This document shows, piece after piece, positions 19,545-28,323 of a DNA stretch of 44,641 nucleotides. Position 1 is the first letter of the stretch. Each line of letters starts with the position of its first letter. The notes below the pieces were generated by a model. The model did no database searches. It saw only the letters and a program-made list of their open reading frames with translations, and was not told the origin of the DNA. The translations under genes and the position numbers were made by a program. The stretch comes from an uncultured beta proteobacterium (lineage in GTDB: Bacteria; Pseudomonadota; Gammaproteobacteria; Burkholderiales; Burkholderiaceae_C), in contig CAJAES010000011.1 in the NCBI GenBank assembly GCA_903938815.1, forward strand, positions 1 through 44,641, written 5' to 3'.

Positions 19545-20018
19545 TCAGAGCGCGGCGTCCTTGAGCTTCTTCAGCGCGCGGGTCTTGATCTTCACGGTGG
19601 CGGGCTTCGCGGCGAAGACGCGTTCCTGCTTCGTGAAGGGGTCGATGCCGGTGCGCTTCTTCTTGGCCGGCACGTTGACGACGTTGACCTTCAGCAGGCC
19701 GGGAAGCGTGAAGGCGCCGAGGCCCTTCTTGTTCAGCGAGGCCATCATCGTGGCTTCGAGCGAGGCGAACACGGCCTTGACGGCCTTGACCTCGACGGCA
19801 GCCATCTCGGCCAGGTGGGCAATCAGGCCGGTCTTGTTGAACTCGGTCTTGATCGGCTTCTGGACGGCGGGGGCTGCGGCCTTCTTGGCCGGCGCTGCAG
19901 GAGCGGCAGCCTTCTTGGCGGGAGCAGCGGCCTTCTTCGCGGGTGCCGCGGCCTTCTTGGCCGGGGCTGCGGCCTTCTTCGCCGGTGCGGGAGTCGTCGC
20001 CTTCTTTGCAGTTGCCAT
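19545..20018 (-). CDS. HU-family histone-like DNA-binding protein with Lys/Ala/Pro-rich N-terminal tail
   Basis: This is a 157-aa nucleoid protein. Residues 1 to about 52 are an AAPAKK-type tail with at least five near-identical units, like the C-terminal tail of eukaryotic H1. Residues about 55-157 form an HU/IHF-type fold: KTEFNKTGLIAHLAEMAAVE, then the beta-arm region ending KKRTGIDPFTKQERVFAAKP. The tail should bind DNA nonspecifically and raise affinity. A possible -10 box TAGAAT lies upstream (complement of 20068-20073), without a clear -35. The start ATG follows ACGAGAACC. Tailed HU proteins like this are common in Burkholderiales. Confidence 0.9.
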   Translation of the reverse strand: MATAKKATTPAPAKKAAAPAKKAAAPAKKAAAPAKKAAAPAAPAKKAAAPAVQKPIKTEFNKTGLIAHLAEMAAVEVKAVKAVFASLEATMMASLNKKGLGAFTLPGLLKVNVVNVPAKKKRTGIDPFTKQERVFAAKPATVKIKTRALKKLKDAAL

Positions 20019-20170
20019 GGGTTCTCGTGTCCTGAATGAGGTGTAGTCCGCACATGCGGGCACCCGTATTCTAGGCGGGACGCGTTCCTGTGCAGCGAAA
20101 ACGAGGCTCCGGCGCCAAGATCTTGTCGCGGCTTGTAAAGCGCTTGGCAGAAGCGTGCCGCCCCGAGTGC

Positions 20171-20908
20171 CTAGACTGCGCCGGCAGGGCCGACAGCGCG
20201 CCTGCGGAGGTTGGCAATGTCCCGGATCACCCACAGGCCCTGCACGCGCAGGACGAGGCCGTCTTGCTGAAACTGCTTCAGCACGATGGACGCCATCACG
20301 CGGCTGATGCCCGTGATGTTGGCCATCTCCTGGTGCGTGAACGCGATGCCGATCGCCGTGCCCTGGGCATGCGCGCGCCCGTAGGTCTGGGCCAGCTGTG
20401 CCAGGTGATGCGCCACGCGCTGCGCCGCCGTGGCATGGCTCAGCAGCAGGTTCTGCATCGCGTAGATGCGCATCTTGCTGCCGGCAAGCCACAGCACCTG
20501 GCCAAGGGTGGCCGGGTCCTGCGCGACGGCAGCCTGGAACTCGGCGCGCGCGAACTCGTGCACCACCAGCGCCGACGAGGCGATGGCGGTCACCGAGTGG
20601 CGGCCGTCCAGGAATGCGCTGCATTCGCCCACCATGCCCTGGGGGCCGACGACGGCCAAGTGCTTCTCCTGGCCCGCCGCCGACAGCAGCACCAGCCGCA
20701 CGCGGCCCTCTGCCACCAGATAGACGTGGCGCACAGCGTCGCCCTGCGTGAAGATCGCCCGGCCCTTGCCCACGCGCAACACGCGGTGCGGCCGAGCCCG
20801 CAGGGCTTGCCAGTCGAATGTCTGCGGCTCGATCCACGACGAGGTGAAGACCTCGCCCGCAGCGGCCGCGCCCCCGGTTTCCATGTCGATCGTGTCGTGG
20901 TGGTTCAC
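20171..20908 (-). CDS. Crp/Fnr-family transcriptional regulator
   Basis: This is a 245-aa regulator with an N-terminal cyclic-nucleotide-binding-like beta roll (about residues 40-150; GRAIFTQGDAVRHVYLVAEG, GPQGMVGE) and a C-terminal winged helix (about 180-235) with the recognition region FTHQEMANITGISRVMASIVL. Only one cysteine is visible, so it cannot carry an FNR-type [4Fe-4S] cluster. The GTG at 20908 gives the longest form; ATG 20884 is possible. It is divergent from the TRAP operon, 62 bases apart, so it may control that operon or respond to its inducer. I see no classical TTGAT-N4-ATCAA site in the shared gap. Confidence 0.85.
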   Translation of the reverse strand: MNHHDTIDMETGGAAAAGEVFTSSWIEPQTFDWQALRARPHRVLRVGKGRAIFTQGDAVRHVYLVAEGRVRLVLLSAAGQEKHLAVVGPQGMVGECSAFLDGRHSVTAIASSALVVHEFARAEFQAAVAQDPATLGQVLWLAGSKMRIYAMQNLLLSHATAAQRVAHHLAQLAQTYGRAHAQGTAIGIAFTHQEMANITGISRVMASIVLKQFQQDGLVLRVQGLWVIRDIANLRRRAVGPAGAV

Positions 20909-20970
20909 TGCGCACGATTCTCGCCGCCATCGCGGCTTTCCCGTCCCCGTTCCGCCACAGGAGCCCTTCG

Positions 20971-21984
20971 ATGACCCAGACCTACGCTTTCACCCGCCGC
21001 GCCCTCTCCGCCCTGGCCCTGGGGCTGGCACTCGCTGCCCCGGCGCAGGCCGAGACCGTCTTGAAGATCGGCCTGTCGCTGCCCCAGGGCGCGGCGGGCT
21101 TCGACTTCGTCAACGGCATGTACGAGCGCTTCAAGGCCGAAGTCGAAGCCGGAACGCAGGGCAGCGTCAAGGTCGACCTGGTCTACGGCGGCGCCCTCGG
21201 CAACCCCAACGACCGCCTGAGCCAGGTGCGCCGCGGCACGATCCAGATGAGCGACGCCGCCGACGGCAACTACGCCACCGTCTTCCCGGACATCCAGGTT
21301 CTGAGCCTGCCCTACCTGTTCGACAGCGAAGCCACCGCATGGAAGGTGCTCGACGGCCCGTTCGGCAGGAAGCTCGGCGAGGACCTGCGCGCCAAGACCG
21401 GCATCCGCGTACTGGGCTTCTGGGAGAGCGGCGGCTTCAAGCACTTCAGCTCCAACAAGCCGATCCGCACCGTGGCCGACTTTCCCGGGCAGAAGCTGCG
21501 CGCCATCGGCCCGCTGGCCGTGAAGACCGCCGAAGCCCTGGGCGCCTCGGCCAGCCCGATCGCCTTCAACGAGCTCTACACCTCGCTCAAGACCGGCGTG
21601 GTCGACGGGCAGGACAACTCGGTCAGCGTCTTCCGGCTGGTCAAGCTGCAGGAGGTGCAGAAGCACATGCTGCTGAGCGGCCACACCTATGGCGTCGGCG
21701 TGCTGGGCATCAACGACGCGTTCTATGCGCGCCTCAGCCCTGCCGAGCGCGCCGCGGTGGATGCCGCAGGCGCCAAGGCCCTGGCCTACAACCGCCAGGC
21801 CTCGCGGCAGGCCGAGCGCGAGGCGCTGGACGCACTGCGCAGCCAGGGCATGACGGTGACGGTGGCCGATGCCGCCACGCGCGCGGCCATCGCGCAGAAG
21901 ATCCAGGGGCCTGTCGCCGAGTGGCTGAAGTCGCAGCTGAGCCGCCCGACGCTCATCGACGAAGCCATCGCGGCCACGCGCTGA
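20971..21984 (+). CDS. dctP: TRAP transporter solute-binding protein (DctP family)
   Basis: This periplasmic receptor of a tripartite ATP-independent transporter has 337 aa and a cleavable signal (residues 1-27, ending APAQA before ETVLKIG). Family features include GGALGNPNDRLSQVRRGTIQM, LPYLFDS and the ligand-arginine region GQKLRAIGPLAVKTAEALGA. Such receptors bind organic acids through the conserved Arg, so the substrate is probably a carboxylate. CAGGAG lies eight bases before the start. It begins an operon that runs through iorB, so the substrate is probably the aromatic or oxo-acid these enzymes degrade. Confidence 0.9.
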   Translation: MTQTYAFTRRALSALALGLALAAPAQAETVLKIGLSLPQGAAGFDFVNGMYERFKAEVEAGTQGSVKVDLVYGGALGNPNDRLSQVRRGTIQMSDAADGNYATVFPDIQVLSLPYLFDSEATAWKVLDGPFGRKLGEDLRAKTGIRVLGFWESGGFKHFSSNKPIRTVADFPGQKLRAIGPLAVKTAEALGASASPIAFNELYTSLKTGVVDGQDNSVSVFRLVKLQEVQKHMLLSGHTYGVGVLGINDAFYARLSPAERAAVDAAGAKALAYNRQASRQAEREALDALRSQGMTVTVADAATRAAIAQKIQGPVAEWLKSQLSRPTLIDEAIAATR

Positions 21985-21991
21985 ACCCGGC

Positions 21992-22471
21992 ATGCAGCAC
22001 TTCGTGAACGGAATCGAGCGCGTCCTGCGCGGCGTGGCCGGCGTGTGCCTGGCCTGTCTGACGGCCCTGGTGCTGCTGCAGGTGGCGGGCCGCTACATCG
22101 GGGGCGGCGTGCCGGTCTTCGCCGAGGAGGTGGCGCGCTACGCGATGGTGTGGATGGCCCTGATCGCCGCCGCGGTGGGCGTGCGCGAGGCCAGCCACAT
22201 CCGCATCGACTTCATTCCCGACGTGCTGCAGGCGTTCGCCCCAGCGGCCCGGCGCTGGCTCGATGCGCTGCTCGACCTGATCTCGCTCACGCTGTTCGGC
22301 GTGCTGTGCGGCTATGGGGTCGACCTGGTGCAGTTTTCCGCCGGGCAGACGAGTTCGGGCCTGCAGTGGCCGCTCTCCTACCCGTACGCCGTGCTGCCGG
22401 CCGCCTTTGCATTCGCAGCGCTGTTCGCTGCGGCGCGCCTGTTCACCCGCCACAAGCAGGAGGCCCGGTGA
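21992..22471 (+). CDS. dctQ: TRAP transporter small permease (DctQ)
   Basis: This is a 159-aa membrane protein with four predicted helices (about residues 13-33, 46-66, 88-108 and 128-150), the standard DctQ layout. The motif EEVARYAMVWMALIAAAVGVRE is characteristic of the family. It begins seven bases after dctP and overlaps dctM by four bases (GTGA). It stabilises the large permease at the inner membrane. Confidence 0.88.
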   Translation: MQHFVNGIERVLRGVAGVCLACLTALVLLQVAGRYIGGGVPVFAEEVARYAMVWMALIAAAVGVREASHIRIDFIPDVLQAFAPAARRWLDALLDLISLTLFGVLCGYGVDLVQFSAGQTSSGLQWPLSYPYAVLPAAFAFAALFAAARLFTRHKQEAR

Positions 22472-23760
22472 GCACCTCCCTGATCGTTCTGCTCTCGGCC
22501 TTCCTCGGCCTGATGCTGATCGGGCTGCCCGTGGCCTGGTCGATGCTGGCCTCGGTGCTGGCCTGGGTGGCCTTCACCGGCCAATGGCATTTCCTGCCGG
22601 TCCTGCCCGAGCGGCTGATCCAGGGCATGGACAGCTTCGTGCTGATGGCCGTGCCACTGTTCATCCTGGCCGGCGAACTGGTGAACGAAGGGCGCATCGC
22701 CGACCGCCTGGTGCACTTCGCCAACGTGCTCTTCGGCTGGATGCGCGGCGGCCTGGCGCAGGTGAACATCGGCGCGTCCATCCTGTTCTCGGGCATCACC
22801 GGCGTGGCACTGGGCGACATCGCAGCGCTCGGCAGGGTCTTCATCCCTGCCATGGAGAAGCAGGGCTACACACGCGCCTACGCGGCGGCGGTGACGGCGG
22901 CCTCGTCGATCATCGGCCCCATGGTGCCGCCGTCGCTCATCGCAGTGATCTACGGCTCCATGACCAACCTGTCCATCGGCGCGGTGATGCTGTCCACGCT
23001 GGTGCCGGGCCTGCTGATCGGCGCGGTGCAGATGGCACTGGTGGCCGTGCAGGCGCGCCGGCACGACTACCCGCGCGTCGAGATGGACCGCTCGCCGCCC
23101 GCGCTGGCCCGCGCCACCGGGCAGGCGGCGGTGCCGCTGATGATCCCGGTGATCATTCTCTCGGGCATGCTGGGCGGGCTGATGACGCCCACCGAGGCGG
23201 GCGCCGTGGCCGCGCTGTATGCCCTGGTGGCCTCGTGGTCGGTGCTGCGCGGCCTGCGGCCCGGGGCGCTGGGCGCGGTGTTCAACCGCTCCGCCATGTT
23301 CTCGGGGCAACTGCTGGTGATCGTGGGCTGCGGCGCGGCGTTCTCCTGGGTGATGGGCATGGAGAACGTGCCCGCGACGATGGCGCAGCTCATCGCAGGG
23401 CTCGAACTGGGCACCTTCGGCACGCTGATGCTGTTCAACGCGATCCTGCTCGTGCTGGGCATGTTCATCGACCCCACCACGGCCATCATCCTGTTCGGGC
23501 CGCTGCTGTCGCTGGCTGCGGTGAAGGTGGGCATCGACCCGCTGCATTTCGCGGCCGTGGCCATCCTGAACCTGAACATCGGTCTGCTGACACCGCCGCT
23601 CGGGGTGTGCCTGTTCGCGGCCGAGCGCATCGCCGGCTGCGGCTTCGTTCCGCTTCTGCGCGCGATCGCTCCCTTCATCGGCGTGAACCTGCTCGCGCTG
23701 GCCATCGTCTGCGCCGTGCCGGGCTTCAGCCTCTGGCTGCCCCGCGCCTTCGGCTTCTAG
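22468..23760 (+). CDS. dctM: TRAP transporter large permease (DctM)
   Basis: This is the sodium-coupled transport subunit, 430 aa with about 12 hydrophobic helices. DctM signatures include AGELVNEGRIADRL, GGLAQVNIGASILFSGITGV, SSIIGPMVPPSLI and LTPPLGVCLF. The GTG start is supported by CAGGAGG four bases upstream and by translational overlap with dctQ. Together with dctP and dctQ it completes the transporter. Confidence 0.92.
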   Translation: MSTSLIVLLSAFLGLMLIGLPVAWSMLASVLAWVAFTGQWHFLPVLPERLIQGMDSFVLMAVPLFILAGELVNEGRIADRLVHFANVLFGWMRGGLAQVNIGASILFSGITGVALGDIAALGRVFIPAMEKQGYTRAYAAAVTAASSIIGPMVPPSLIAVIYGSMTNLSIGAVMLSTLVPGLLIGAVQMALVAVQARRHDYPRVEMDRSPPALARATGQAAVPLMIPVIILSGMLGGLMTPTEAGAVAALYALVASWSVLRGLRPGALGAVFNRSAMFSGQLLVIVGCGAAFSWVMGMENVPATMAQLIAGLELGTFGTLMLFNAILLVLGMFIDPTTAIILFGPLLSLAAVKVGIDPLHFAAVAILNLNIGLLTPPLGVCLFAAERIAGCGFVPLLRAIAPFIGVNLLALAIVCAVPGFSLWLPRAFGF

Positions 23761-23772
23761 GAACACGCTCCC

Positions 23773-24924
23773 ATGCCCCACACCCCGAGGCCCGAGGCCG
23801 GCGCCGCCTACTTCCTGTACCACTCCATCGGCATGTATCCGGGCAAGGGCCCGGCGATGGCGGCGGCCGTCGCCGAATTCGCCGAAGGCTGGGCCGCCGA
23901 CGACGACGCGCAGTGGATGCGCGCACTGACGCTGCGCCAGGGCTTCATCGACCACTGGCAGGCGCTCATCGGCGCCGAGCCCGGCACGCTGACGACCGCC
24001 GAGAACGTCACGGTGGCGCTGTACAGCCTGCTAGGCGGCCTGCCGCCCGGGGTGCTGTCAGGCCGGCGCGTGCTGGTGGCGGGCGACTGTTTCCCGAGCC
24101 TGCACTTCCTGCTGGCGGGCCTGGCGCCGCGCATGGGCTTCACGCTCGAAACCGTGCCGCTGCGCCCCGGCGAGAGCTGGGTGCGCGACGAGGACATGAT
24201 CGCCCGCTGGGGGGCGGACGTCGGGCTGGCGCTGCTGACGCTCGTGACGTCCACCGCGTCCCATCGGCCCGACCTGACCGCGCTGGCGGCGCACGGCCGG
24301 CAGCACGACACGCTGATAGGCGTCGACGCGACACAGGGCGTGGGCATCGTGCCCTACCGCTGCGACGCACCCCGGATGGACTTCACCGTCTCGACCAGCC
24401 TGAAGTGGCTCTGCGGCACGCCGGGCGCGGGCATCCTGCAGGTGGCCGAACCGCTGCTGCGGCAGTGCCGGCCCGAACTGCGCGGCTGGTTCAGCCAGCC
24501 CGACATCTTCTCCTGGGATCTCGACCGATTCGACTACGCGCCCGACGCGCGGCGCTTCGACCACGGCACGCCCTCGGTGGTGGCGTGCGTGGCGAGCCTG
24601 CCCGCGCTGCAATGGCACGCCGCCCAGGACCCGGCCGCACTGCGCGCCCACAACCTCGAACTGACGCGGCAACTCATCGAGGGCGCGGCGGGCCTCGGGC
24701 TCGTGCTGGCGAGCCCGCCCGACGAGGCCCGGCGAGGCGGCAGCGTGATGCTGCGCCTGCCGCCGGCGGCCGAACCCGCGACCGTGGTGAACGCGCTGCG
24801 CAGCCGGGGCGTACTGACCGATTGCCGCGGTGCGACACTGCGGCTGTCGCCGGGCGCCGTCACCACCGGGCCTGGCGTCGATCGCCTGCTGCAAGGCCTG
24901 CACGACACCCTGCGAACCGCATGA
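23773..24924 (+). CDS. Kynureninase-like class V aminotransferase-fold PLP enzyme
   Basis: This is a 383-aa pyridoxal-phosphate enzyme. The PLP lysine is K211 in TVSTSLKWLCGTPGAGIL, and the ring-nitrogen Asp is D185 in GVDATQGVG. The early segment LTTAENVTVALYSLL resembles the cofactor-phosphate site of kynureninase. KynU splits kynurenine to anthranilate and alanine; that product would fit the anthraniloyl-CoA-type enzyme encoded downstream. The family also holds cysteine desulfurases and other lyases, so the substrate is unproven. It starts 12 bases after dctM and overlaps the next gene by ATGA. Confidence 0.72.
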   Translation: MPHTPRPEAGAAYFLYHSIGMYPGKGPAMAAAVAEFAEGWAADDDAQWMRALTLRQGFIDHWQALIGAEPGTLTTAENVTVALYSLLGGLPPGVLSGRRVLVAGDCFPSLHFLLAGLAPRMGFTLETVPLRPGESWVRDEDMIARWGADVGLALLTLVTSTASHRPDLTALAAHGRQHDTLIGVDATQGVGIVPYRCDAPRMDFTVSTSLKWLCGTPGAGILQVAEPLLRQCRPELRGWFSQPDIFSWDLDRFDYAPDARRFDHGTPSVVACVASLPALQWHAAQDPAALRAHNLELTRQLIEGAAGLGLVLASPPDEARRGGSVMLRLPPAAEPATVVNALRSRGVLTDCRGATLRLSPGAVTTGPGVDRLLQGLHDTLRTA

Positions 24925-25367
24925 CGAGCCCCAACTCACTGTCCCACAGCATCACGGTCGAGCTGGCCGTGCCGGCCGCACAGGCCTTCGCCTTCATGTG
25001 CGACCTGACCGCCCTGGGCCGCTGGGCGCTGGGCAGCCTCGACACCCAGGCCAGCGACATTCCCGGCGTCGTGACCGGACGCTCGATGTTCGACGGCGGC
25101 ACCGCCTGGATCCACCTCGATGCCGATGCCGCGCGCGGGCTGGTGGATTACCACGTGGGCAGTCGCGAGCGGCGCGAGCCTCGCATCTCGGCGCGCATCG
25201 TGGCCGGCCCGGTGACGGACCGGCCCACCGGCCACTGCCTGCTCACGCTCACCGCCTGGCGCACCGCCGGCATGGATGACGCCCGCTGGCACCGCCTGTG
25301 CGCCTGCCACGAGGTGGAGGCGCTGCTGATCCAGTCCCATGTCCAGACCCCTCCCCGAACCCCTTAG
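24921..25367 (+). CDS. SRPBCC/START-like hypothetical protein
   Basis: This is a 148-aa cytoplasmic protein. The start ITVELAVPAAQAFAFMCDLTALGRWALG is the typical opening of the SRPBCC (START/Bet v 1-like) fold, a helix-grip cavity that binds hydrophobic ligands, and alternating strands follow. No catalytic residues can be named. It is translationally coupled to the kynureninase-like gene and 12 bases from the cyclase gene, so it may bind or process an aromatic intermediate of this pathway. Confidence 0.65.
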   Translation: MTSPNSLSHSITVELAVPAAQAFAFMCDLTALGRWALGSLDTQASDIPGVVTGRSMFDGGTAWIHLDADAARGLVDYHVGSRERREPRISARIVAGPVTDRPTGHCLLTLTAWRTAGMDDARWHRLCACHEVEALLIQSHVQTPPRTP

Positions 25368-25379
25368 CATGGAGCCCAC

Positions 25380-26162
25380 ATGAGCACCAACCTCGCCCAG
25401 TTCGCGCAAGACATCGCCAGCGGCTCGCTGCGCGTGGTCGACCTCACGCAGACCCTGTCGCCGGAGTTTCCGGCGCTGCAGCTGCCGCCGCAGTTCGGCC
25501 AGGTCTGGGCCTTCAAGCAGGAGCGGATCTGCCAGTACGACGAAGCCGGGCCGGGCTGGTACTGGAACAACTTCTCGTGCGGCGAGCACACCGGCACCCA
25601 CTTCGATGCCCCGGTGCACTGGATCACCGGCAAGGACCACCCCAACAACACGGTGGACACCATCGACGCGCGCCAGTTCATCGGCCCGGCGTGCGTGGTG
25701 GACGCCAGCGCCGAAGTCGCGGCCGACCCCGACTGGCTGCTGACCCCGGCGTTCCTGCAGGCCTGGGAGTCGAAGCACGGCCGCATCCCGGCCGGCGCCT
25801 GGCTGCTGTTTCGCACCGACTGGAGCCAGCGCATCGCGGACCCGGCCTCCTTCGTCAACATGCGCGATGACGGCGCCCACACGCCCGGCCCCACTCAGGC
25901 CGCCGTGGAGTGGCTCATCCAGGAACGCGACGTTCGCGGCTTCGGCGTCGAGACCATCAACACCGATGCCGGGCAGTCCTATGCCTGGCCGATGGCCTAC
26001 CCCTGCCACACGCTGATGCACGGCGCCAACAAGTACGGCCTGCAGTGCCTGAAGAACCTCGATCAGCTGCCACCCCAGGGCGCGGTGATCGTCGGTGCGC
26101 CGCTGAAGATCCAGGGCGGCTCGGGCTCGCCGCTGCGCGTGCTGGCGCTGGTGCAGGGCTGA
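25380..26162 (+). CDS. Cyclase-family metal hydrolase, isatin hydrolase-like
   Basis: This is a 260-aa enzyme of the cyclase/KynB superfamily. The metal-site motif is GEHTGTHFDAPVHWITGKD, the family's HxGTHxDxPxH pattern. Other traits are HTPGPTQAAVEWL, INTDAGQSYAWPM and the C-terminal IVGAPLKIQGGSGSPLRVLAL. The length and these segments fit isatin hydrolase better than bacterial N-formylkynurenine formamidase, which is about 50 residues shorter. Isatin hydrolase opens isatin to isatinate (2-aminobenzoylformate). GGAG at 25371-25374 supports the start. The next gene pair is a 2-oxoacid oxidoreductase, which could accept that product. Kynurenine formamidase remains the alternative. Confidence 0.7.
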   Translation: MSTNLAQFAQDIASGSLRVVDLTQTLSPEFPALQLPPQFGQVWAFKQERICQYDEAGPGWYWNNFSCGEHTGTHFDAPVHWITGKDHPNNTVDTIDARQFIGPACVVDASAEVAADPDWLLTPAFLQAWESKHGRIPAGAWLLFRTDWSQRIADPASFVNMRDDGAHTPGPTQAAVEWLIQERDVRGFGVETINTDAGQSYAWPMAYPCHTLMHGANKYGLQCLKNLDQLPPQGAVIVGAPLKIQGGSGSPLRVLALVQG

Positions 26163-26169
26163 TCCGGCG

Positions 26170-28323
26170 ATGGCTGAACGTTCCTTCGCGCGCGAAGTCC
26201 GCCAGCTGACGGTGCCGGCGGGCACCGAGTTCCACGGCGAGGGCATCCTGGCCGTCACCAAGGCGCTGCTGGAAGCGGGTGTCGGCTACGTCACCGGCTA
26301 CCAGGGCGCGCCGATCTCGCACCTGATGGACGTGCTGGCCGACGCGCAGCCCATCCTCAACGAACTGGGCGTGTACTTCGAGCCCGCCGCCAGCGAGGCG
26401 GCAGCCGCCGCGGCACTGTCAGCGTCGGTGAACTACCCGGTGCGCGGCGCGGTCACGTGGAAATCCACGGTCGGTACCAACGTGGCCTCGGACGCGCTGG
26501 CCAACCTGGCCTCGGGCGGGGTCAGGGGTGGCGCACTCATCATCGTCGGCGAGGATTACGGCGAAGGCTCCAGCATCATGCAGGAGCGCACCCACGCCTT
26601 CGCGATGAAGTCGCAGATGTGGCTGCTCGACCCCAAGCCGCACCTGCCGTCCATCGTGAAGGCGGTGCACGACGGCTTCGCGCTGTCGGAGGCCACGAAC
26701 ACGCCGGTGATGCTGGAGCTGCGCATCCGCTCGTGCCACCTGCACGGCAAGTTCATCACGCGCGAGAACCGGCGCCCGGCGTTCTCGCTGAAGGACGCTC
26801 TCGAGAACCCGCAGCGCGACGGCAGCCGAATCGTGCTGCCGCCGGCCGCCTTCATGCACGAACGCGAGAAGGCCGAACACCGCTGGCCCGCGGCCGTGAA
26901 GTACATCGTCGACCACCAGCTCAACGAGTTCGTCGACGGCGAGCTCGACCACATCGGCATCGTGATGCTGGGCGGCCTGACGAACAACGTGCAGCGCGCG
27001 CTGAAGCTGCTCGACATGTCCGACCTGTTCGGCACCAGCCGCGTGCCGCAGTACATCCTGAACGTGGCCTACCCGCTGGTGGAGGATGAAGTCGTCCGCT
27101 TCTGCGAGGGCAAGAAGGCGGTGCTGGTCATCGAGGAAGGCCAGCCCGACTATCACGAGCAGCACATCAACACGATCCTGCGCCGCCGCGGCGTGGGCAC
27201 GGCGGTGCACGGCAAGGATCTCCTGCCGATGGGCGGCGACTACACCGTGGCGGTGCTGCGCAAGGGCATCCGCGGCTTCCTGGAGCGCCACCACCCGGCG
27301 GCCTTCGCCAAGCCAGTGACGGTGGCCATGCCCAAGCCGCCCGCCGTCTCGGCATTGCTGCCGCCGCGCCCCCCGGGGCTGTGCACGGGCTGCCCTGAGC
27401 GGCCCATCTTCTCGGCCTTCAAGCTCGCGGAGCGCGAGCTCGGCACGCACCACGTGTCGTCCGACATCGGCTGCCATCTGTTCTCGAGCATGCCGCCCTT
27501 TCACATCGGCTCCACGACCATGGGCTACGGGCTCGGCGCGTCCAGCGCCTCGGCCTTCAATGCCGGCGGGCAGCTCGGTGCGGGCAAGCGCGCGGTGGCC
27601 TTCATGGGCGACGGCGGCTTCTGGCACAACGGCCTGACCTCGGGCATCGCCAACGCGGTGTTCAACCGGCACGACAACGTCTTCGTGATCGTCGACAACA
27701 ACTACTCCGCCGCCACAGGCGGGCAGGACATTCCGTCGTCGCGCGTGGACAACCCCAACCGCAGCACCTCCCACGCCATCGAGAGCGCGGTGCGCGGCGT
27801 GGGCGTCGAGTGGGTGCGCACGATCACGCGCACCTACGACGTCGCCGCCATGCGGGCAGCGCTGCAGGAAGCGATGTCCACGCCCTTCAAGGGCCCGAAA
27901 GTCGTCATCGCGCAGAGCGAGTGCATGCTCAACCGCCAGCGGCGCGAGAAGCCGCTGGCCGCCAAGGCCGTTGCGGCCGGCGAGCGCGTGCTGAAGGAGC
28001 GCTTCGGCGTCGATGCGGCCGTGTGCTCGGGCGACCACGCCTGCATGCGGCTGTCCGGCTGCCCCAGCCTGACGCTGGCCCCGAGCGGCGATGCGCTCAA
28101 GCCCGACCCGGTGGCGCAGGTGGACGACTCCTGCGTGGCCTGCGGCCATTGCGGCGAGGTGGCCGATGCCGCCGTCCTGTGCCCGTCGTTCTACAAGACG
28201 CACAAGGTGCAGAACCCCGGCTCGGGCGAACGCTGGCGCGCGCGCTGGCGACAGAAGCTGGTGGGCTGGCTGCAGGCACGCCAGCAGCGCGAGCGCGCCA
28301 CTCGGGCGCTCTACCCATCATGA
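26170..28323 (+). CDS. iorA: Indolepyruvate/2-oxoacid ferredoxin oxidoreductase, alpha subunit
   Basis: This 717-aa thiamine-diphosphate subunit oxidatively decarboxylates an aryl 2-oxo acid to an acyl-CoA. The N-terminal pyrimidine-binding half has GYVTGYQGAPISHLMDVL; the C-terminal half has GDGGFWHNGLTSGIANAVFN (GDG at 480-482) and DNNYSAATGGQ (from 509), the TPP/Mg site. The C-terminal iron-sulfur region has Cys at 619, 625 and 631, then 655, 658, 661 and 671. The last gap (ten residues from C661) differs from ordinary CxxCxxCxxxCP ferredoxin spacing. The beta subunit follows with an ATGA overlap. The actual substrate may be indolepyruvate, phenylpyruvate or an arylglyoxylate. Confidence 0.88.
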   Translation: MAERSFAREVRQLTVPAGTEFHGEGILAVTKALLEAGVGYVTGYQGAPISHLMDVLADAQPILNELGVYFEPAASEAAAAAALSASVNYPVRGAVTWKSTVGTNVASDALANLASGGVRGGALIIVGEDYGEGSSIMQERTHAFAMKSQMWLLDPKPHLPSIVKAVHDGFALSEATNTPVMLELRIRSCHLHGKFITRENRRPAFSLKDALENPQRDGSRIVLPPAAFMHEREKAEHRWPAAVKYIVDHQLNEFVDGELDHIGIVMLGGLTNNVQRALKLLDMSDLFGTSRVPQYILNVAYPLVEDEVVRFCEGKKAVLVIEEGQPDYHEQHINTILRRRGVGTAVHGKDLLPMGGDYTVAVLRKGIRGFLERHHPAAFAKPVTVAMPKPPAVSALLPPRPPGLCTGCPERPIFSAFKLAERELGTHHVSSDIGCHLFSSMPPFHIGSTTMGYGLGASSASAFNAGGQLGAGKRAVAFMGDGGFWHNGLTSGIANAVFNRHDNVFVIVDNNYSAATGGQDIPSSRVDNPNRSTSHAIESAVRGVGVEWVRTITRTYDVAAMRAALQEAMSTPFKGPKVVIAQSECMLNRQRREKPLAAKAVAAGERVLKERFGVDAAVCSGDHACMRLSGCPSLTLAPSGDALKPDPVAQVDDSCVACGHCGEVADAAVLCPSFYKTHKVQNPGSGERWRARWRQKLVGWLQARQQRERATRALYPS

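Noticed and set aside
20909..20970. Fnr or Crp operator between the divergent regulator and TRAP genes
   Set aside because: No TTGAT-N4-ATCAA or TGTGA-N6-TCACA palindrome is present, and the gap is only 62 bases.
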